NCBI GenBank assembly: GCA_023150835.1
Contig: JAKLKB010000007.1
Location: forward strand, 23,115-87,114
Direction of reading: 5' to 3'
DNA from: Myxococcota bacterium
Lineage (GTDB): Bacteria; Myxococcota_C; UBA6777
DNA: 64,000 bases
The notes beneath the pieces are model-generated. The model was not told the origin of the DNA. It saw only the letters and a program-made list of their open reading frames with translations, and did no database searches. Position numbers and translations under genes: made by a program. This document shows positions 37,227-46,616 of the stretch, one piece after another; the first letter of the stretch is position 1, and every line of letters begins with the position of its first letter.

Positions 37227-38180
37227 TCAGCCCTCCACACCCGCTGTTTTCGCCGCATTCGTCGCATTCGCCGCATCCATCGCATCTGCCGCATCTACCG
37301 CATCTTTGAGCAACGGGAACCCCAACGCCCCACGCTGCGCCAACCACGCCTCCGCACAACCTCGCGCCAAAGCCCGCACCCGCCCAATATAACGCTGCCG
37401 CTCTGTCACAGAGATCGCCCCCCGCGCATCCAACATATTGAACGCATGGCTGCACTTCATACAGTGATCATACGCAGGCATCACCAACGCAGGAGAACGC
37501 TCCAACAAACGCTTGCACTCGCGCTCATTCATCTCAAACAGATAGCTGTACGAAGGGATATCCGAGGCCTCAAAGCTATACCCCGAAAACTCCACCTCAT
37601 CGCGGTGATGCACATCCCCGTACGTAAACGGTGCGCACCACTCCAGATCGTACACGTTATCCACGTCCTGCAAGTACATCGCGATGCGCTCCAAACCGTA
37701 CGTCAACTCGCCCGCGATCACATCCAACTCTATCCCTCCGCACTGTTGAAAGTACGTAAACTGCGAGATCTCCATCCCATCCGCCCACACTTCCCATCCC
37801 AAACCCCACGCACCAAGCGTCGGCGATTCCCAATCGTCCTCCACAAATCGCAGATCATGAACCAGCGGATCGATATCCAACGCTCGCAACGAATCCAAAT
37901 ACAGCTCTTGGATATTGTCTGGCGATGGCTTCAAGATCACCTGAAACTGATAATACTTTCCCAATCGATTGGGGTTTTCTCCATAACGACCATCCGTCGG
38001 ACGACGACACGGCTCCACATACGCCACATTCCAAGGCTCTGGACCCAATGCACGCAAAAACGTGGCCGGATGAAACGTCCCCGCACCCTTCTCCAAGTCA
38101 TACGGCTGCAAGATCACACATCCTTGCTCCGCCCAAAAACGCTGCAAGCGTAAGATCAACTCCTGAAAATTCAGCGCCAT
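37227..38180 (-). CDS. glyQ: glycyl-tRNA synthetase alpha subunit
   Basis: Class II catalytic alpha subunit of glycyl-tRNA synthetase, 317 residues, slightly longer than the usual 290-300. It forms Gly-AMP and charges tRNA-Gly with GlyS. Typical sequence is seen from [20 protein letters not shown] through [51 protein letters not shown] and [20 protein letters not shown]. The excess is a C-terminal Ala/Asp/Asn stretch ([19 protein letters not shown]) encoded by an imperfect 9-bp repeat, not conserved in the family. The ATG at 38180 follows GAGGAG. It is the first gene of glyQ-glyS-ppdK. Confidence 0.97.
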   Translation of the reverse strand: MALNFQELILRLQRFWAEQGCVILQPYDLEKGAGTFHPATFLRALGPEPWNVAYVEPCRRPTDGRYGENPNRLGKYYQFQVILKPSPDNIQELYLDSLRALDIDPLVHDLRFVEDDWESPTLGAWGLGWEVWADGMEISQFTYFQQCGGIELDVIAGELTYGLERIAMYLQDVDNVYDLEWCAPFTYGDVHHRDEVEFSGYSFEASDIPSYSYLFEMNERECKRLLERSPALVMPAYDHCMKCSHAFNMLDARGAISVTERQRYIGRVRALARGCAEAWLAQRGALGFPLLKDAVDAADAMDAANATNAAKTAGVEG

Positions 38181-38642
38181 CGCTTCTTCTCTGCTCCTCT
38201 TGATCTTGCGCGCCTTTACCCTTTGATCTCATCCAAGTTTCTCTTGGACTGAATCGCGATTCATTTTTGTACACGAAAAATGGCGCGCTGCCAACTAGAA
38301 AATCATCGCCCTACCTATCGCTTAGAGCGCGTAGGGATATCTGCCATCGGAATCGTTTGGGGATAGAAGGGAAACAGACCCTATCCGCGCTTCTCTGCCC
38401 TTGTCAAGGGGCGAAACGTACCATGCCGAGATCATGCGCAAAAGCCTACACAAAAAGCAGTCACGCCGTTGGCCAAAAAACTCCCGTGTTCACAGTCGTC
38501 CAAGCGAGAACGTCGTTGGTTTGGAAAGCAGCGATCTTTCCGCCGATAGGGGGTCAAGGGACGCGAGTCTATGGCGAGGTATGGGGTGGCACCCCACAAA
38601 AACCATCGAACCGCACAAGTTCCGCAGAAAAAAACGAAGCGA
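38181..38642. other. intergenic region before glyQ
   Basis: A stretch of 462 bases without a gene. Near glyQ, on the leader side, lie two small inverted repeats: TCCAAG/CTTGGA and the palindrome GAATCGCGATTC (about 38233-38262). They may be leader structures or a weak bidirectional terminator. R2 fills 38461-38600. Confidence 0.5.
38461..38600 (-). repeat. R2 repeat (GC-rich, hairpin-forming), copy 1
   Basis: Shares with the other R2 copies the blocks ccaaaaaactcccgtgttc, a gggtcaaggg core and a terminal ATGGGGTGGCACCCCAC hairpin. More diverged than the copies at 54041 and 60602. Confidence 0.75.
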
Positions 38643-39650
38643 TCAAGACGGGCGTCGCAGGCGTACAGACAAGGGAGACAAGCAGGCTTCGATCTCGTCG
38701 GCTTCGGGCGGTCGCGTTCCCCATGCCGACAGAGAGGACGCTTCTTCGGAGGGAGACGGGGTGGGGTGCGAAGGAAAGGAGGTCTCTGCATCAGAAAGCA
38801 TCGTCTGCACGGAGGGTTCAAATAAGCGCTGATCGAGATCTTCCAGATAAGGGCGGAGCGCTCGATGAACACGGGACTGAAGGGCAGATTGCAGATCATC
38901 AAGAACAGAGCGAAAAGCCAGAGATTCTGGGCTTTGGAGCGGAAACGAAGCCAGCGCCAATTGAAACAGATGCACAAAGTCCTCGTGCGGAAAACGCAGC
39001 ATCCACCGCGCAACTTGCACACGCATCGCAAGATGCGGACTCAGCAAAAGCTCGCGCAAGATATCACGCGCCTCGATCAACGGCATCTGCGCCAAAGCCT
39101 GCACCAAACGCTCCAAACGCACCGATGTTGCGCCTTCTCGGATCATCCGCGCCATCTTCGGGACAGCTTCTGCTACCTGCCAACGCCCCAAGGTCTCCAT
39201 CGCAAGATGCTGGCAGCGCTGTTGCGGAGAATCCAACATCTCCAAAAATAACCTTGCGCTTCGTGGATGCGGATACAGCGCAAGACAAGACAACACTTCC
39301 AAGCGCATCTGTACAGGCACCGAAGGATCGGACGCGATCACGCACAACAGATCGAACGCACGCAGCGACGCCAACGCCCGAAGCAACGCACGTTGCGCCT
39401 CCAACGAGACTGGCAACGCATCCAAAGCCCGCTTCAACAACGGTACGGCTTTCGACTCCCCCAGCGCTTGCATCCCCATCGCTCCCGCGCTCCAAGCCTC
39501 TTGATACAAACACTCACAGAAAAAGATCCACGCCTGCACACGATCTTCTTCGATCAGTCTGCGCGCTGTATCCTCCGAAGGAGCCGCCATATAACGCGAC
39601 GCCAGATGACGCCAATGCTCTGTTCCGCCTTCCCATGCGAACGCTGCCAT
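38643..39650 (-). CDS. HEAT-repeat-like helical protein
   Basis: Protein of 335 residues made almost entirely of short amphipathic helices in pairs, with recurring Leu/Ala-rich segments about 30-35 residues apart (ALRALASLRAFDLLCVIAS, LEVLSCLALYPHPRSARLF, LAMETLGRWQVAEAVPKMA). This is the look of HEAT or PBS-lyase repeats, which bind proteins. No signal peptide, so cytoplasmic. The last 45 residues are Ser/Pro/Glu-rich. It starts at the ATG at 39650 with GAAAGAAG upstream. It is the last gene of the minus-strand run that begins with moxR, but an R2 repeat of about 140 bases separates it from the VWA gene. Confidence 0.7.
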   Translation of the reverse strand: MAAFAWEGGTEHWRHLASRYMAAPSEDTARRLIEEDRVQAWIFFCECLYQEAWSAGAMGMQALGESKAVPLLKRALDALPVSLEAQRALLRALASLRAFDLLCVIASDPSVPVQMRLEVLSCLALYPHPRSARLFLEMLDSPQQRCQHLAMETLGRWQVAEAVPKMARMIREGATSVRLERLVQALAQMPLIEARDILRELLLSPHLAMRVQVARWMLRFPHEDFVHLFQLALASFPLQSPESLAFRSVLDDLQSALQSRVHRALRPYLEDLDQRLFEPSVQTMLSDAETSFPSHPTPSPSEEASSLSAWGTRPPEADEIEACLSPLSVRLRRPS

Positions 39651-39690
39651 CTTCTTTCAAACCTTTTTCTTTCAGAAGCGACGCCGTCGG

Positions 39691-39829
39691 TGGGGTGGGG
39701 TTGAAACCCCACGCCCCGCCATAGAGCCTTGCCCCCTTGACCCCGTGTTGGCGGGGCGATCGAGGGTGTTTCAAACAAACGGCACAGCCGCTTGAAGCTC
39801 TGCGAACACGGCTTTTTTTGTCAACTGCG
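39691..39829 (+). repeat. R2 repeat, copy 2
   Basis: Begins with the hairpin TGGGGTTGAAACCCCA, contains CCTTGACCCCGTGTTGGCGG, and ends with GCGAACACGGCTTTTTTTG. It fills the gap between the VWA gene, whose stop codon touches it, and the HEAT-repeat gene. Confidence 0.88.
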
Positions 39830-42800
39830 TCACTTCTCTTCTTTTCTGCGTTTCTGTTTTGCTTTTTTTCCTCGCTTGGTCTGTGTGCTTTTGGCTTGTT
39901 TGGTCTTGGGTGGATCTTCGGCCTTGGGTTCGGCCACAAAGGTCAACTGGGCTTGGACTTTGCGCTTGTCTTGCGGGGGGAAAAACTTGCGCCCACGCAG
40001 CTTCCATAAGAAACAGTCACCGAATCCTTCGGGAAGCGTCGAAGCATCGAGATGGGTGGTTAGTGCGCGCCCATAGCCGCTGATCTGCAAAGATACGGTG
40101 GCTTGGCCTTCTTCGAGGGAGGTTGTTTTTGAGGGCGATGCTGCGGGCTTTTTCTCCGCAGCGTAGCGCTTGCGCATCTGGCGATAACACACCGAAAGCG
40201 ACAAGAGGCGGGCTTCGACGGACTGTTTGAATTTCTCACGGTCGATCACGCCCTTCACACGCACAGAAATCAAACGCACCCGCCCCTCGGGCAAGACCAG
40301 CGGCTTGGTGCGGTATCTTTGATAACGACGACGGATGGAATAGCCACGATAAGGCATCGAACAGGGGGCTGCTTGCGCTAAAAATTCCGCCGAAGAACGG
40401 GCCGATTGAGCAGACCAAGCGGCTGCATCGGTTTGCGCAAAAGCCTTCGCCCCACCGAGATCACCGCCCCACACCCACAACAAAGCGATCCCTGTGAGAC
40501 TTGCCGCACGACCAAAGATCCGCACCCGCCGCAAAAAGATATCCAGCAAAAACAAGCAAAGCGCCAAAAACACCAGATACGGCCACAAGGGTTTGTGCGC
40601 AAGCAAGCGCTCATCAGACTTCCGCGCCCAGATATCGGACTCTTTGGGTTCAAAGAACCCACCGCCCACTTGGGCCGCCGCACGAAGGCGCGGGATATCG
40701 GGACTCGCGCTCAGCCACTCCGCAGGATACGAAAAAGAAGCTGAAGCCTGCGAACGACCGACCGTTTGGCCGTTGCGCTTAAAGGTGGCTTTGATCACAT
40801 AAGCTCCGTGGCTCGTCGCGGGGAAGGTTCCTTCGTAAAACCCGGGTCCTGTTTGACGCATCGTCGCTTTGACAGATCGCAGTTTGGGATCAAGGATCGT
40901 CGCGAGACCATCGAGCTTATCGATAAAAACGCCGTTGTTGTCGATCGCATCGACCGTCAAATAACCGATCCCATCGCGGATCGTCGCTTTCATCCGAAGC
41001 TCACGACTTGGCCCTTGGCGCATATACTCACGGATCGTCTGCGCCCAAAACTGCCCATACCCCCGCCAAGGCAACCACTGCACCGACCATCGGTTTTTAA
41101 CATCCGAAGTAAAGGCCGCCACGTTGCCCAAACCCACGCGCCAATGCGCCAACAACGGCTCTCCAAGATCCGTACTCAAGATCACTTGCGCTCCGCGCTT
41201 CGGCTTTGTGGAGACATAACCAAGCAGATACGGCGCAGAAGAAAAATCCAAGCCTCGGATCGCCTGTGCGCGGGCATTCAAAACACGCGGTCGGAAGGGT
41301 TCTTCCACAAACGATGATCGGCTCACCTTGCTCGTCTCCTTCGTAAAGATCTTGGGGATGCTGTAGACATCGTTGGTCGCATAAAAACGCCCGCTTCCTT
41401 GTTGCGCCATCTGCTGCAAGATATCGACGCGACTCCCTGCGCCTACAGCCACCGTCGAGATCGTCATGCTTTCGGCGGTCATCATCTGCACCACTTCCAA
41501 GATGCTCGACGGCGATTCCGAAGGCGCACCATCCGTCAACAAGATCACATGCTTGACCCGCGCATTGACTCCCGACAGCATCGTATGCGCCATCCGTAGG
41601 GCCGGAATGAAGTTCGTCCCACCGTCCGAACGCAAACGGCCAATGTCGTAAAGGATCCGAGACTTGTTGCTTGCAGACTGCATCGCAACCAACTCTTCGG
41701 ACTGGTGATTAAACGCCACCACTCCGACATAATCGTTGTCCCCCAGTAGCCGCACCGTCGCTTTCGCAGCATCCCGCGCCAACGCGATCCGATCGCTTCC
41801 CATCGAACACGACTTGTCGATCACCATCACCAACGCCAACGACGGCGACTCTTTCTTCTTTTCGATATCCAAACGCACCGGCAAGATCTTTTCCATCTGT
41901 GTCTGAAAATATCCCCCCGGGCCAAAGCTATTTTCCCCGCCCACCATGATCAAACCACCCCCCAGATCGCGAACATACGCCTGCATCAAGCTCATCTGAC
42001 CCGTAGAAAGCTGATAGGCCGGTATATCGGACAACAGCACCAGATCATAACGCTCCAGATCCGCCAGACGCGAAGGGACACCGTACCCACTTCTCACTTC
42101 CACAGAAAACTTCTCTTTTTGCAGCGCTTGCGTCAGATAATGCGCTCGTTCGGGCGTCCCCTCCAAGTACAACACACGTGGTTCGCCCAAGATCGAAGCC
42201 GCTCGCACAAAAAAGTTGTTTCCTCGAAAACGATCACGACGTGGGCGGATAATCGCCTGAAACGACGTAGCCCCCGCTTCATCGACTTGGGCCTTAAAAC
42301 GCACTTGATTGATGCCTTTGACCAGATCCACACGGCGCGCTGCAAACACAAACCCGTCCTTGTAAATCACCAAAGGCACCGCCTTGTCCGCGTAGGTTGA
42401 AAAGATCTGCACGTCCATGTGAAAAGGCGCACGAAGGCGGATATTCTCGGGGATACGCACATCTTGGATCAAGACTTCATCGGGATAAGGGCCTCGGATC
42501 GCCACCGTCGACAGTTTGATACCGAGCCGTTTGGCCCGCGCTGCTTCTTGCAGCAAACTCCCCTGTGTCTCCCGACCATCCGAGATCAACACCATCCGAC
42601 GGATCGTATCCGCCGGAAAGATCCCGTATGCGTGGCGGATCGCCGCTTGGAGATTCGAGGCATTCTCGTTTTTGTGCCGCTTGATCTGCGGGGCTTTTTT
42701 CTGCTCTCCCTTTAACAGGCGTGTGCTCGAAGAAAAAGTCAAAACACGGATATCATCTTTTCCTTTTCGACTTTTCCACAATGTATCGATGTACTCTTGC

Positions 42801-43090
42801 GCCTTCATCAAGGCGGCCCCCGGCACAGACGGCGAGACATCCACCAACACCACCACCGCCATCCGATCGCTGTAGCTGCGGCTCGCAAGGCCCGAAACCG
42901 ACAGCGCCAACAACGCGATCACCAACGCACGCGCCAAAAAAGACAACGCTTGTTGAAATCGACTGAGGTCCACAAGAGAAAAACGCTGTACCAATAAAAG
43001 CAGCGGGATCAGCAACAACAACCACAACCACGATGGCTGCGTCAGACTGATCTCCTCCCAGCGGAGGTGGACAAGCTCGTTTAGATCCAT
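39830..43090 (-). CDS. membrane protein with two VWA domains and a C-terminal AgmX/PglI-like domain
   Basis: Large envelope protein of 1086 residues. Two hydrophobic segments lie in the first 70 residues. A first VWA domain follows with MIDAS-like DVSPS (about 84-88). A beta-rich part leads to a glutamine-amidotransferase-like segment (YDLVLLSDIPAY, GGGLIMVGGENSFGPGG). A second VWA domain has DKSCSMG at about 424 and LLTDGAPSES. Another hydrophobic region lies at about 860-910, and then a C-terminal domain with CYRQMRKR and FGDCFLWKLRGRKFFPP, which resembles AgmX/PglI C-terminal domains of myxobacteria. The end is Lys-rich. VWA proteins of this type work with MoxR ATPases, here in the same cluster, to assemble or activate partners. 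It lies 14 bases after the BatA-like gene. Confidence 0.85.
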   Translation of the reverse strand: MDLNELVHLRWEEISLTQPSWLWLLLLIPLLLLVQRFSLVDLSRFQQALSFLARALVIALLALSVSGLASRSYSDRMAVVVLVDVSPSVPGAALMKAQEYIDTLWKSRKGKDDIRVLTFSSSTRLLKGEQKKAPQIKRHKNENASNLQAAIRHAYGIFPADTIRRMVLISDGRETQGSLLQEAARAKRLGIKLSTVAIRGPYPDEVLIQDVRIPENIRLRAPFHMDVQIFSTYADKAVPLVIYKDGFVFAARRVDLVKGINQVRFKAQVDEAGATSFQAIIRPRRDRFRGNNFFVRAASILGEPRVLYLEGTPERAHYLTQALQKEKFSVEVRSGYGVPSRLADLERYDLVLLSDIPAYQLSTGQMSLMQAYVRDLGGGLIMVGGENSFGPGGYFQTQMEKILPVRLDIEKKKESPSLALVMVIDKSCSMGSDRIALARDAAKATVRLLGDNDYVGVVAFNHQSEELVAMQSASNKSRILYDIGRLRSDGGTNFIPALRMAHTMLSGVNARVKHVILLTDGAPSESPSSILEVVQMMTAESMTISTVAVGAGSRVDILQQMAQQGSGRFYATNDVYSIPKIFTKETSKVSRSSFVEEPFRPRVLNARAQAIRGLDFSSAPYLLGYVSTKPKRGAQVILSTDLGEPLLAHWRVGLGNVAAFTSDVKNRWSVQWLPWRGYGQFWAQTIREYMRQGPSRELRMKATIRDGIGYLTVDAIDNNGVFIDKLDGLATILDPKLRSVKATMRQTGPGFYEGTFPATSHGAYVIKATFKRNGQTVGRSQASASFSYPAEWLSASPDIPRLRAAAQVGGGFFEPKESDIWARKSDERLLAHKPLWPYLVFLALCLFLLDIFLRRVRIFGRAASLTGIALLWVWGGDLGGAKAFAQTDAAAWSAQSARSSAEFLAQAAPCSMPYRGYSIRRRYQRYRTKPLVLPEGRVRLISVRVKGVIDREKFKQSVEARLLSLSVCYRQMRKRYAAEKKPAASPSKTTSLEEGQATVSLQISGYGRALTTHLDASTLPEGFGDCFLWKLRGRKFFPPQDKRKVQAQLTFVAEPKAEDPPKTKQAKSTQTKRGKKAKQKRRKEEK

Positions 43091-43104
43091 GATTTCTCAG
43101 CACC

Positions 43105-45456
43105 TTATACAGTAAGGCGGCGGTTGTAAGTCCACCACTCGATGCTTAGCAACACCAACGCCAGTAACAAAAGAAACAGCCAGATCGGGCGTGGGATCGG
43201 GATACGGAAACCTGCGATATCAAACTCCGTTCGCAACGCTTCTTGCTGCTTTTTCTTCGCCTTCTTCTCAAGCGCCGCCAACATCTGACGCGGTTGGATC
43301 GTGGATTCTTGCACATCCGCAAGATTCGCACCCAGCCACTGCTCAAATCCCGGAGCCGAAAGACGATAAAATCCTGCATACTTTCCTGCAAACGTCACCT
43401 GTCCGTCTCGAACGGGGATCTCCACAGCGGGTTGCCCTGCTTCTTTGGGCATCTCGATACGCACTTGGTTCACGTTCGCAGGCAGATCGATCTCCCAAAG
43501 CTCCCCTGTCACCCGCGTCGTCGGTGGTTCGGGCCGTCCACCGCGCACCATCCATTGGATCGCGTTGCGCACAAACAGCGGAAACGCTACACGCAAGGGC
43601 AGATCCGTTTCGCGCAAAGAAAAGCCGATCACCATACTGATCCGATCTTTCTCTTTGCGCGCCAGAATCAACGGATCAGTAAAGGCTCCCACCAACACGA
43701 TATCATTGGGTTGTTTTGTCAGCCGCACCGCCCGTGCGATGTTGATATCGCTCATCGTCACAAACTGCATTACAGGGTGCGATTGCCGTTGCTCCGTCAC
43801 CAAGGGCTGTTTCAACATCTTTTCGGGATCGCGCACCACCTCAAACGGCGTTCCTTGTTCGGGCGGATCAAAGAACAGAAAACGCCCTTCTCGCGGAAGC
43901 GTCGGCGGCGCGCAACGATTAAAGATCACGATATCAAAACGGCCTTGTGTTGTCGGATAAGCCGCGCAGGTGACGTTGCGATAAGAGATCTGAGGATCCG
44001 AAAGCAACGCCGCGTGAAGATAGAGGTTTTCGTCACTGACCATCAAAACGGAAGGAGGCTCTGTTTTGGGTAGGACTGCATACGCCCGATTGTCGGCCTC
44101 AAAGTGATCTTTTCCTTGCTTGATCACCAAACGCGCTTCGAGTTTTTGCCCTTGTGCCAAGAGTTTGGGAAATGTCTTGCGCAGGCGCTCTCCTGCGCGC
44201 ATCTGCATCTGCACGCTTTCCACAATCAAATCATTGACATACAGGTCCAAAAAGCCCGAAGCAGGCTCTTTGGAAAAATTCTGAACCTCGATATACGCCG
44301 CAAAGTGCAAAGGATGTTCGGGTTGACGGCGTGCGCTGAGTGCCACGATCCCGACGTTGTCGGCGCTTTTTCCGATGCTTACAAGGCGAAACGGCGGCAG
44401 CTTTCGTGCGGCTTCGACTTCGCTTGTGTAGGCGCTGAGATCGAGTTTTCGTTCGATGCCTTCGGGAAGTTCGATCTCACGGCGAGGGGGAGGCTGGCGT
44501 GCGATGGTTTTTCGCCCTTTTGCTTTGGCGGCCTTTCCTCGACGCACCCGTTTCTTTCCTCGACGCACCCGGCCTTTGCGTGCGGTTGTTTTTTTCTTTC
44601 GCTTGCTTGTACTTTTTCTTTTACTTGTTCGCTTCTTTTTCTTGCTGGCTTTTTTTCGTGGCGAAGGCGGGCGTTGTTGGGTGGGTTCTCTTTGGGTCGC
44701 GGCCCTTGGTTCGATGTCTTTCGATGGAGACGCATCTTTCGGACGTGCGGTGTCTTTGGGGGAAACAGCGGCGCGAGACTTGGGTTCAAGCGCGGGAGAA
44801 GACGGCGACTTTTTTTGGTCAGGCAACGGTTCGAGCAGATCTTCGTGCAACGAACCCAAAGCACCGTCCGATATCACAAGGATCTCACCGCGCTTGCGCC
44901 CGATCAGCGCATCTTCGGCCAACCACAGCGCCCGTCGCAGATCGGACGAAGTATCCGAAGCCTTGAGATGGTCGATTTGTCGCCGCAATAGCGCCTTGTC
45001 GGTCGTAAAGGGCGTGAGCGGGATGACTTCGCGATCCATCGCAACCAACATCATCCGATCTTGCCCAACCAAGGAGCCCACTTGGCGTAGGGCCTCTTCT
45101 TTGGCAGACGCAAAGCGCGTGGTCGAGCCTTCTTGGGCTTTCATGCTTGCCGAAGTATCCAACACCACCACCAGATTGCGACCGCTCAAAAGCTCCGCCC
45201 GTAGGCGCGGATCCGCCAAAGCCAACAGCAACAGCCCCCAAAAAAACAACTGCAACAGCCACGAGATCAAGCGCTTTAATCGCTCAAAAAGGCTCTGGTA
45301 TTGCTTGCGTTGCACGACACGATGCCACAACGGAAGATAAGGAACCACCAACTGACGCCGCCGCAAACGCAACAAATACAACAGGCTGATCACACCCAAA
45401 CCCGCGAGACCCAAGCCCATCAGCCACGGTGTCGAAAGCCCTGCCAAGGAGATCAT
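43105..45456 (-). CDS. BatA-like VWA membrane protein with a lysine/arginine-rich insert
   Basis: Protein of 783 residues of the BatA type: membrane segments at about 10-30 and 60-82 flanking LRRRQLVVPYLPLW, then a VWA domain with LDTSASM (about 98-104) and ILVISDG. Inside the VWA fold, between ISDG and VSIGKSADNVGI, lies an insert of roughly 120 residues, first Ser/Pro-rich and then extremely basic (runs such as KKASKKKKRTSKRKSTSKRK). A beta-rich part, an Ala/Leu-rich C-terminal span and YNRRLTV close the protein. The ATG at 45456 overlaps the DUF58 gene stop (ATGA) and has GGAGG 9 bases upstream, so the two are coupled. The role, in a MoxR-VWA system, is inferred from the family. Confidence 0.85.
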   Translation of the reverse strand: MISLAGLSTPWLMGLGLAGLGVISLLYLLRLRRRQLVVPYLPLWHRVVQRKQYQSLFERLKRLISWLLQLFFWGLLLLALADPRLRAELLSGRNLVVVLDTSASMKAQEGSTTRFASAKEEALRQVGSLVGQDRMMLVAMDREVIPLTPFTTDKALLRRQIDHLKASDTSSDLRRALWLAEDALIGRKRGEILVISDGALGSLHEDLLEPLPDQKKSPSSPALEPKSRAAVSPKDTARPKDASPSKDIEPRAATQREPTQQRPPSPRKKASKKKKRTSKRKSTSKRKKKTTARKGRVRRGKKRVRRGKAAKAKGRKTIARQPPPRREIELPEGIERKLDLSAYTSEVEAARKLPPFRLVSIGKSADNVGIVALSARRQPEHPLHFAAYIEVQNFSKEPASGFLDLYVNDLIVESVQMQMRAGERLRKTFPKLLAQGQKLEARLVIKQGKDHFEADNRAYAVLPKTEPPSVLMVSDENLYLHAALLSDPQISYRNVTCAAYPTTQGRFDIVIFNRCAPPTLPREGRFLFFDPPEQGTPFEVVRDPEKMLKQPLVTEQRQSHPVMQFVTMSDINIARAVRLTKQPNDIVLVGAFTDPLILARKEKDRISMVIGFSLRETDLPLRVAFPLFVRNAIQWMVRGGRPEPPTTRVTGELWEIDLPANVNQVRIEMPKEAGQPAVEIPVRDGQVTFAGKYAGFYRLSAPGFEQWLGANLADVQESTIQPRQMLAALEKKAKKKQQEALRTEFDIAGFRIPIPRPIWLFLLLLALVLLSIEWWTYNRRLTV

Positions 45457-46340
45457 GCCAAAAAGCCTCCGCGCCGAAAGATGTCCAACACCAGATCTTC
45501 AAACGGCACTTGGATCGACGTCCGAAACAACGTGATCTCACTTTGCAAACAGTACTGCTCAAGCTCTTGACAGTATTGCTCAAATGCCTCTTGGTACGCT
45601 TTGATCAAACGCGGCGACAGCGTTGTCGTTAAGCGCTCGCCCGTCTCGTGGTCGATCAACTCGACATCTCCCCGAACATCGGGGTTTAATTCGCGTTCGT
45701 CAAACAGTTGGATCGCAAAGATATCGTAGCGAAAATAACGCAGATAATCGAGCGCTTGGCGGTAGCCCTTTTCATCGTAAAAGTCACTCAACAACACCGC
45801 GATCCCGCGCCTTTTGCTTTGATGCACAAAGGCTTGAAGGCTATCCTCCATCCGCGTTCCTTTGGTATCAGGGATGCGCTCCAAGAACTTGAGTACTTTA
45901 AAAATGTTGGGTTTTCCACGACTTGGGGGCAGCCGTCCTTCGACTTTTTCCCCAAACGTCAACAGGCTCACACGATCCAGATTGCTCAACGTGATGTACG
46001 CCAATGCCGCCGCCACACGCAGCGCATAATCTAGGCGGCTTGGTGTCCCCATCCGCATCGACGGGCTGATATCGATCAACAAGTAGACATACAAGTCTTC
46101 TTCTTCTTCAAAAAGACGTAAGAATAACTTCTGAAGTCGTGCGTACAATGTCCAGTCGATGTGGCGAAGATCATCCCCCGGCATATATTCCCGATAATCC
46201 GCAAACTCGATCCCCGATCCCACTTTCCGACTTCTGCGCTCTGCGCGGTTCTGGCCGCTCAAGATCTTTTTGGAAATAAGATAAAGATACTCCAGCTTTT
46301 CCAAAAATTCGTTTTCAAACAAACTGTCTGCCACCGACAT
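45453..46340 (-). CDS. DUF58 (VWA-like) protein of a MoxR cluster
   Basis: Cytoplasmic protein of 295 residues of the DUF58 family, regularly encoded beside MoxR ATPases. The characteristic block is complete: ILSGQNRAERRSRKVGSGIEF, ADYREYMPGDDLRHIDWTLYAR, then DLYVYLLIDISPSMRMG, a VWA-like segment with a DISPS metal-site motif, and VLLSDFYDEKGY. The start at 46340 is an ATG with GAGAGGG directly before it, a tight spacing. It overlaps the BatA-like gene by ATGA. Its natural partner moxR lies upstream on the same strand but is separated by a 348-base gap filled with R1 copy C and an R2 repeat. Confidence 0.92.
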   Translation of the reverse strand: MSVADSLFENEFLEKLEYLYLISKKILSGQNRAERRSRKVGSGIEFADYREYMPGDDLRHIDWTLYARLQKLFLRLFEEEEDLYVYLLIDISPSMRMGTPSRLDYALRVAAALAYITLSNLDRVSLLTFGEKVEGRLPPSRGKPNIFKVLKFLERIPDTKGTRMEDSLQAFVHQSKRRGIAVLLSDFYDEKGYRQALDYLRYFRYDIFAIQLFDERELNPDVRGDVELIDHETGERLTTTLSPRLIKAYQEAFEQYCQELEQYCLQSEITLFRTSIQVPFEDLVLDIFRRGGFLA

Positions 46341-46364
46341 CCCTCTCTTTTTAGGATAGGAGTG

Positions 46365-46478
46365 ATACGATATTCGAGTGATCCATGATCGAAGGATAGC
46401 GCGTAGACGCCCGACTGTTGGGCAGCCACACTTGTCTGCCCCTACGTTTTGCGATCACACGATGGGCGGATTTCGTAT
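46365..46478 (-). repeat. R1 repeat, copy C (114 bp)
   Basis: Reverse orientation relative to copy B: begins atacgatattcg and ends gcggatttcgtat. Contains GGGCAGCC and TGTCTGCCCC as the central pair and GCGATCACAC near the end. It directly abuts R2. Confidence 0.92.
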
Positions 46479-46616
46479 GACTTGTTGCCAAAAAAGCCGT
46501 GTTCGCGACCGTTCAAGCGACAGAGTCGTTGTCTTGAAAAACTTGCGATCTCTTCGCCAATACGGGGTCCATAGAGCCGCGCCAAGGAAGTGGGGCATGG
46601 GGTGAAACCCCACCCC
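46479..46616 (-). repeat. R2 repeat, copy 3
   Basis: Begins ttgccaaaaaagccgtgttc, has gccaatacggggtcc in the middle and ends with the hairpin GGGGTGAAACCCCACCCC. It abuts R1 copy C with the same junction as at 54178/54179. Confidence 0.88.

Noticed and set aside
37225-37455. Cysteine/glycine-rich N-terminal extension of GlyS
   Set aside because: It is an out-of-frame reading of the glyQ 3' end. The ATG at 37224 with GGAGG gives the normal GlyS start.
38181-38300. T-box or other riboswitch before glyQ
   Set aside because: Only two short inverted repeats are present. No T-box core or long leader structure is recognisable, and such leaders are not expected in this kind of organism.
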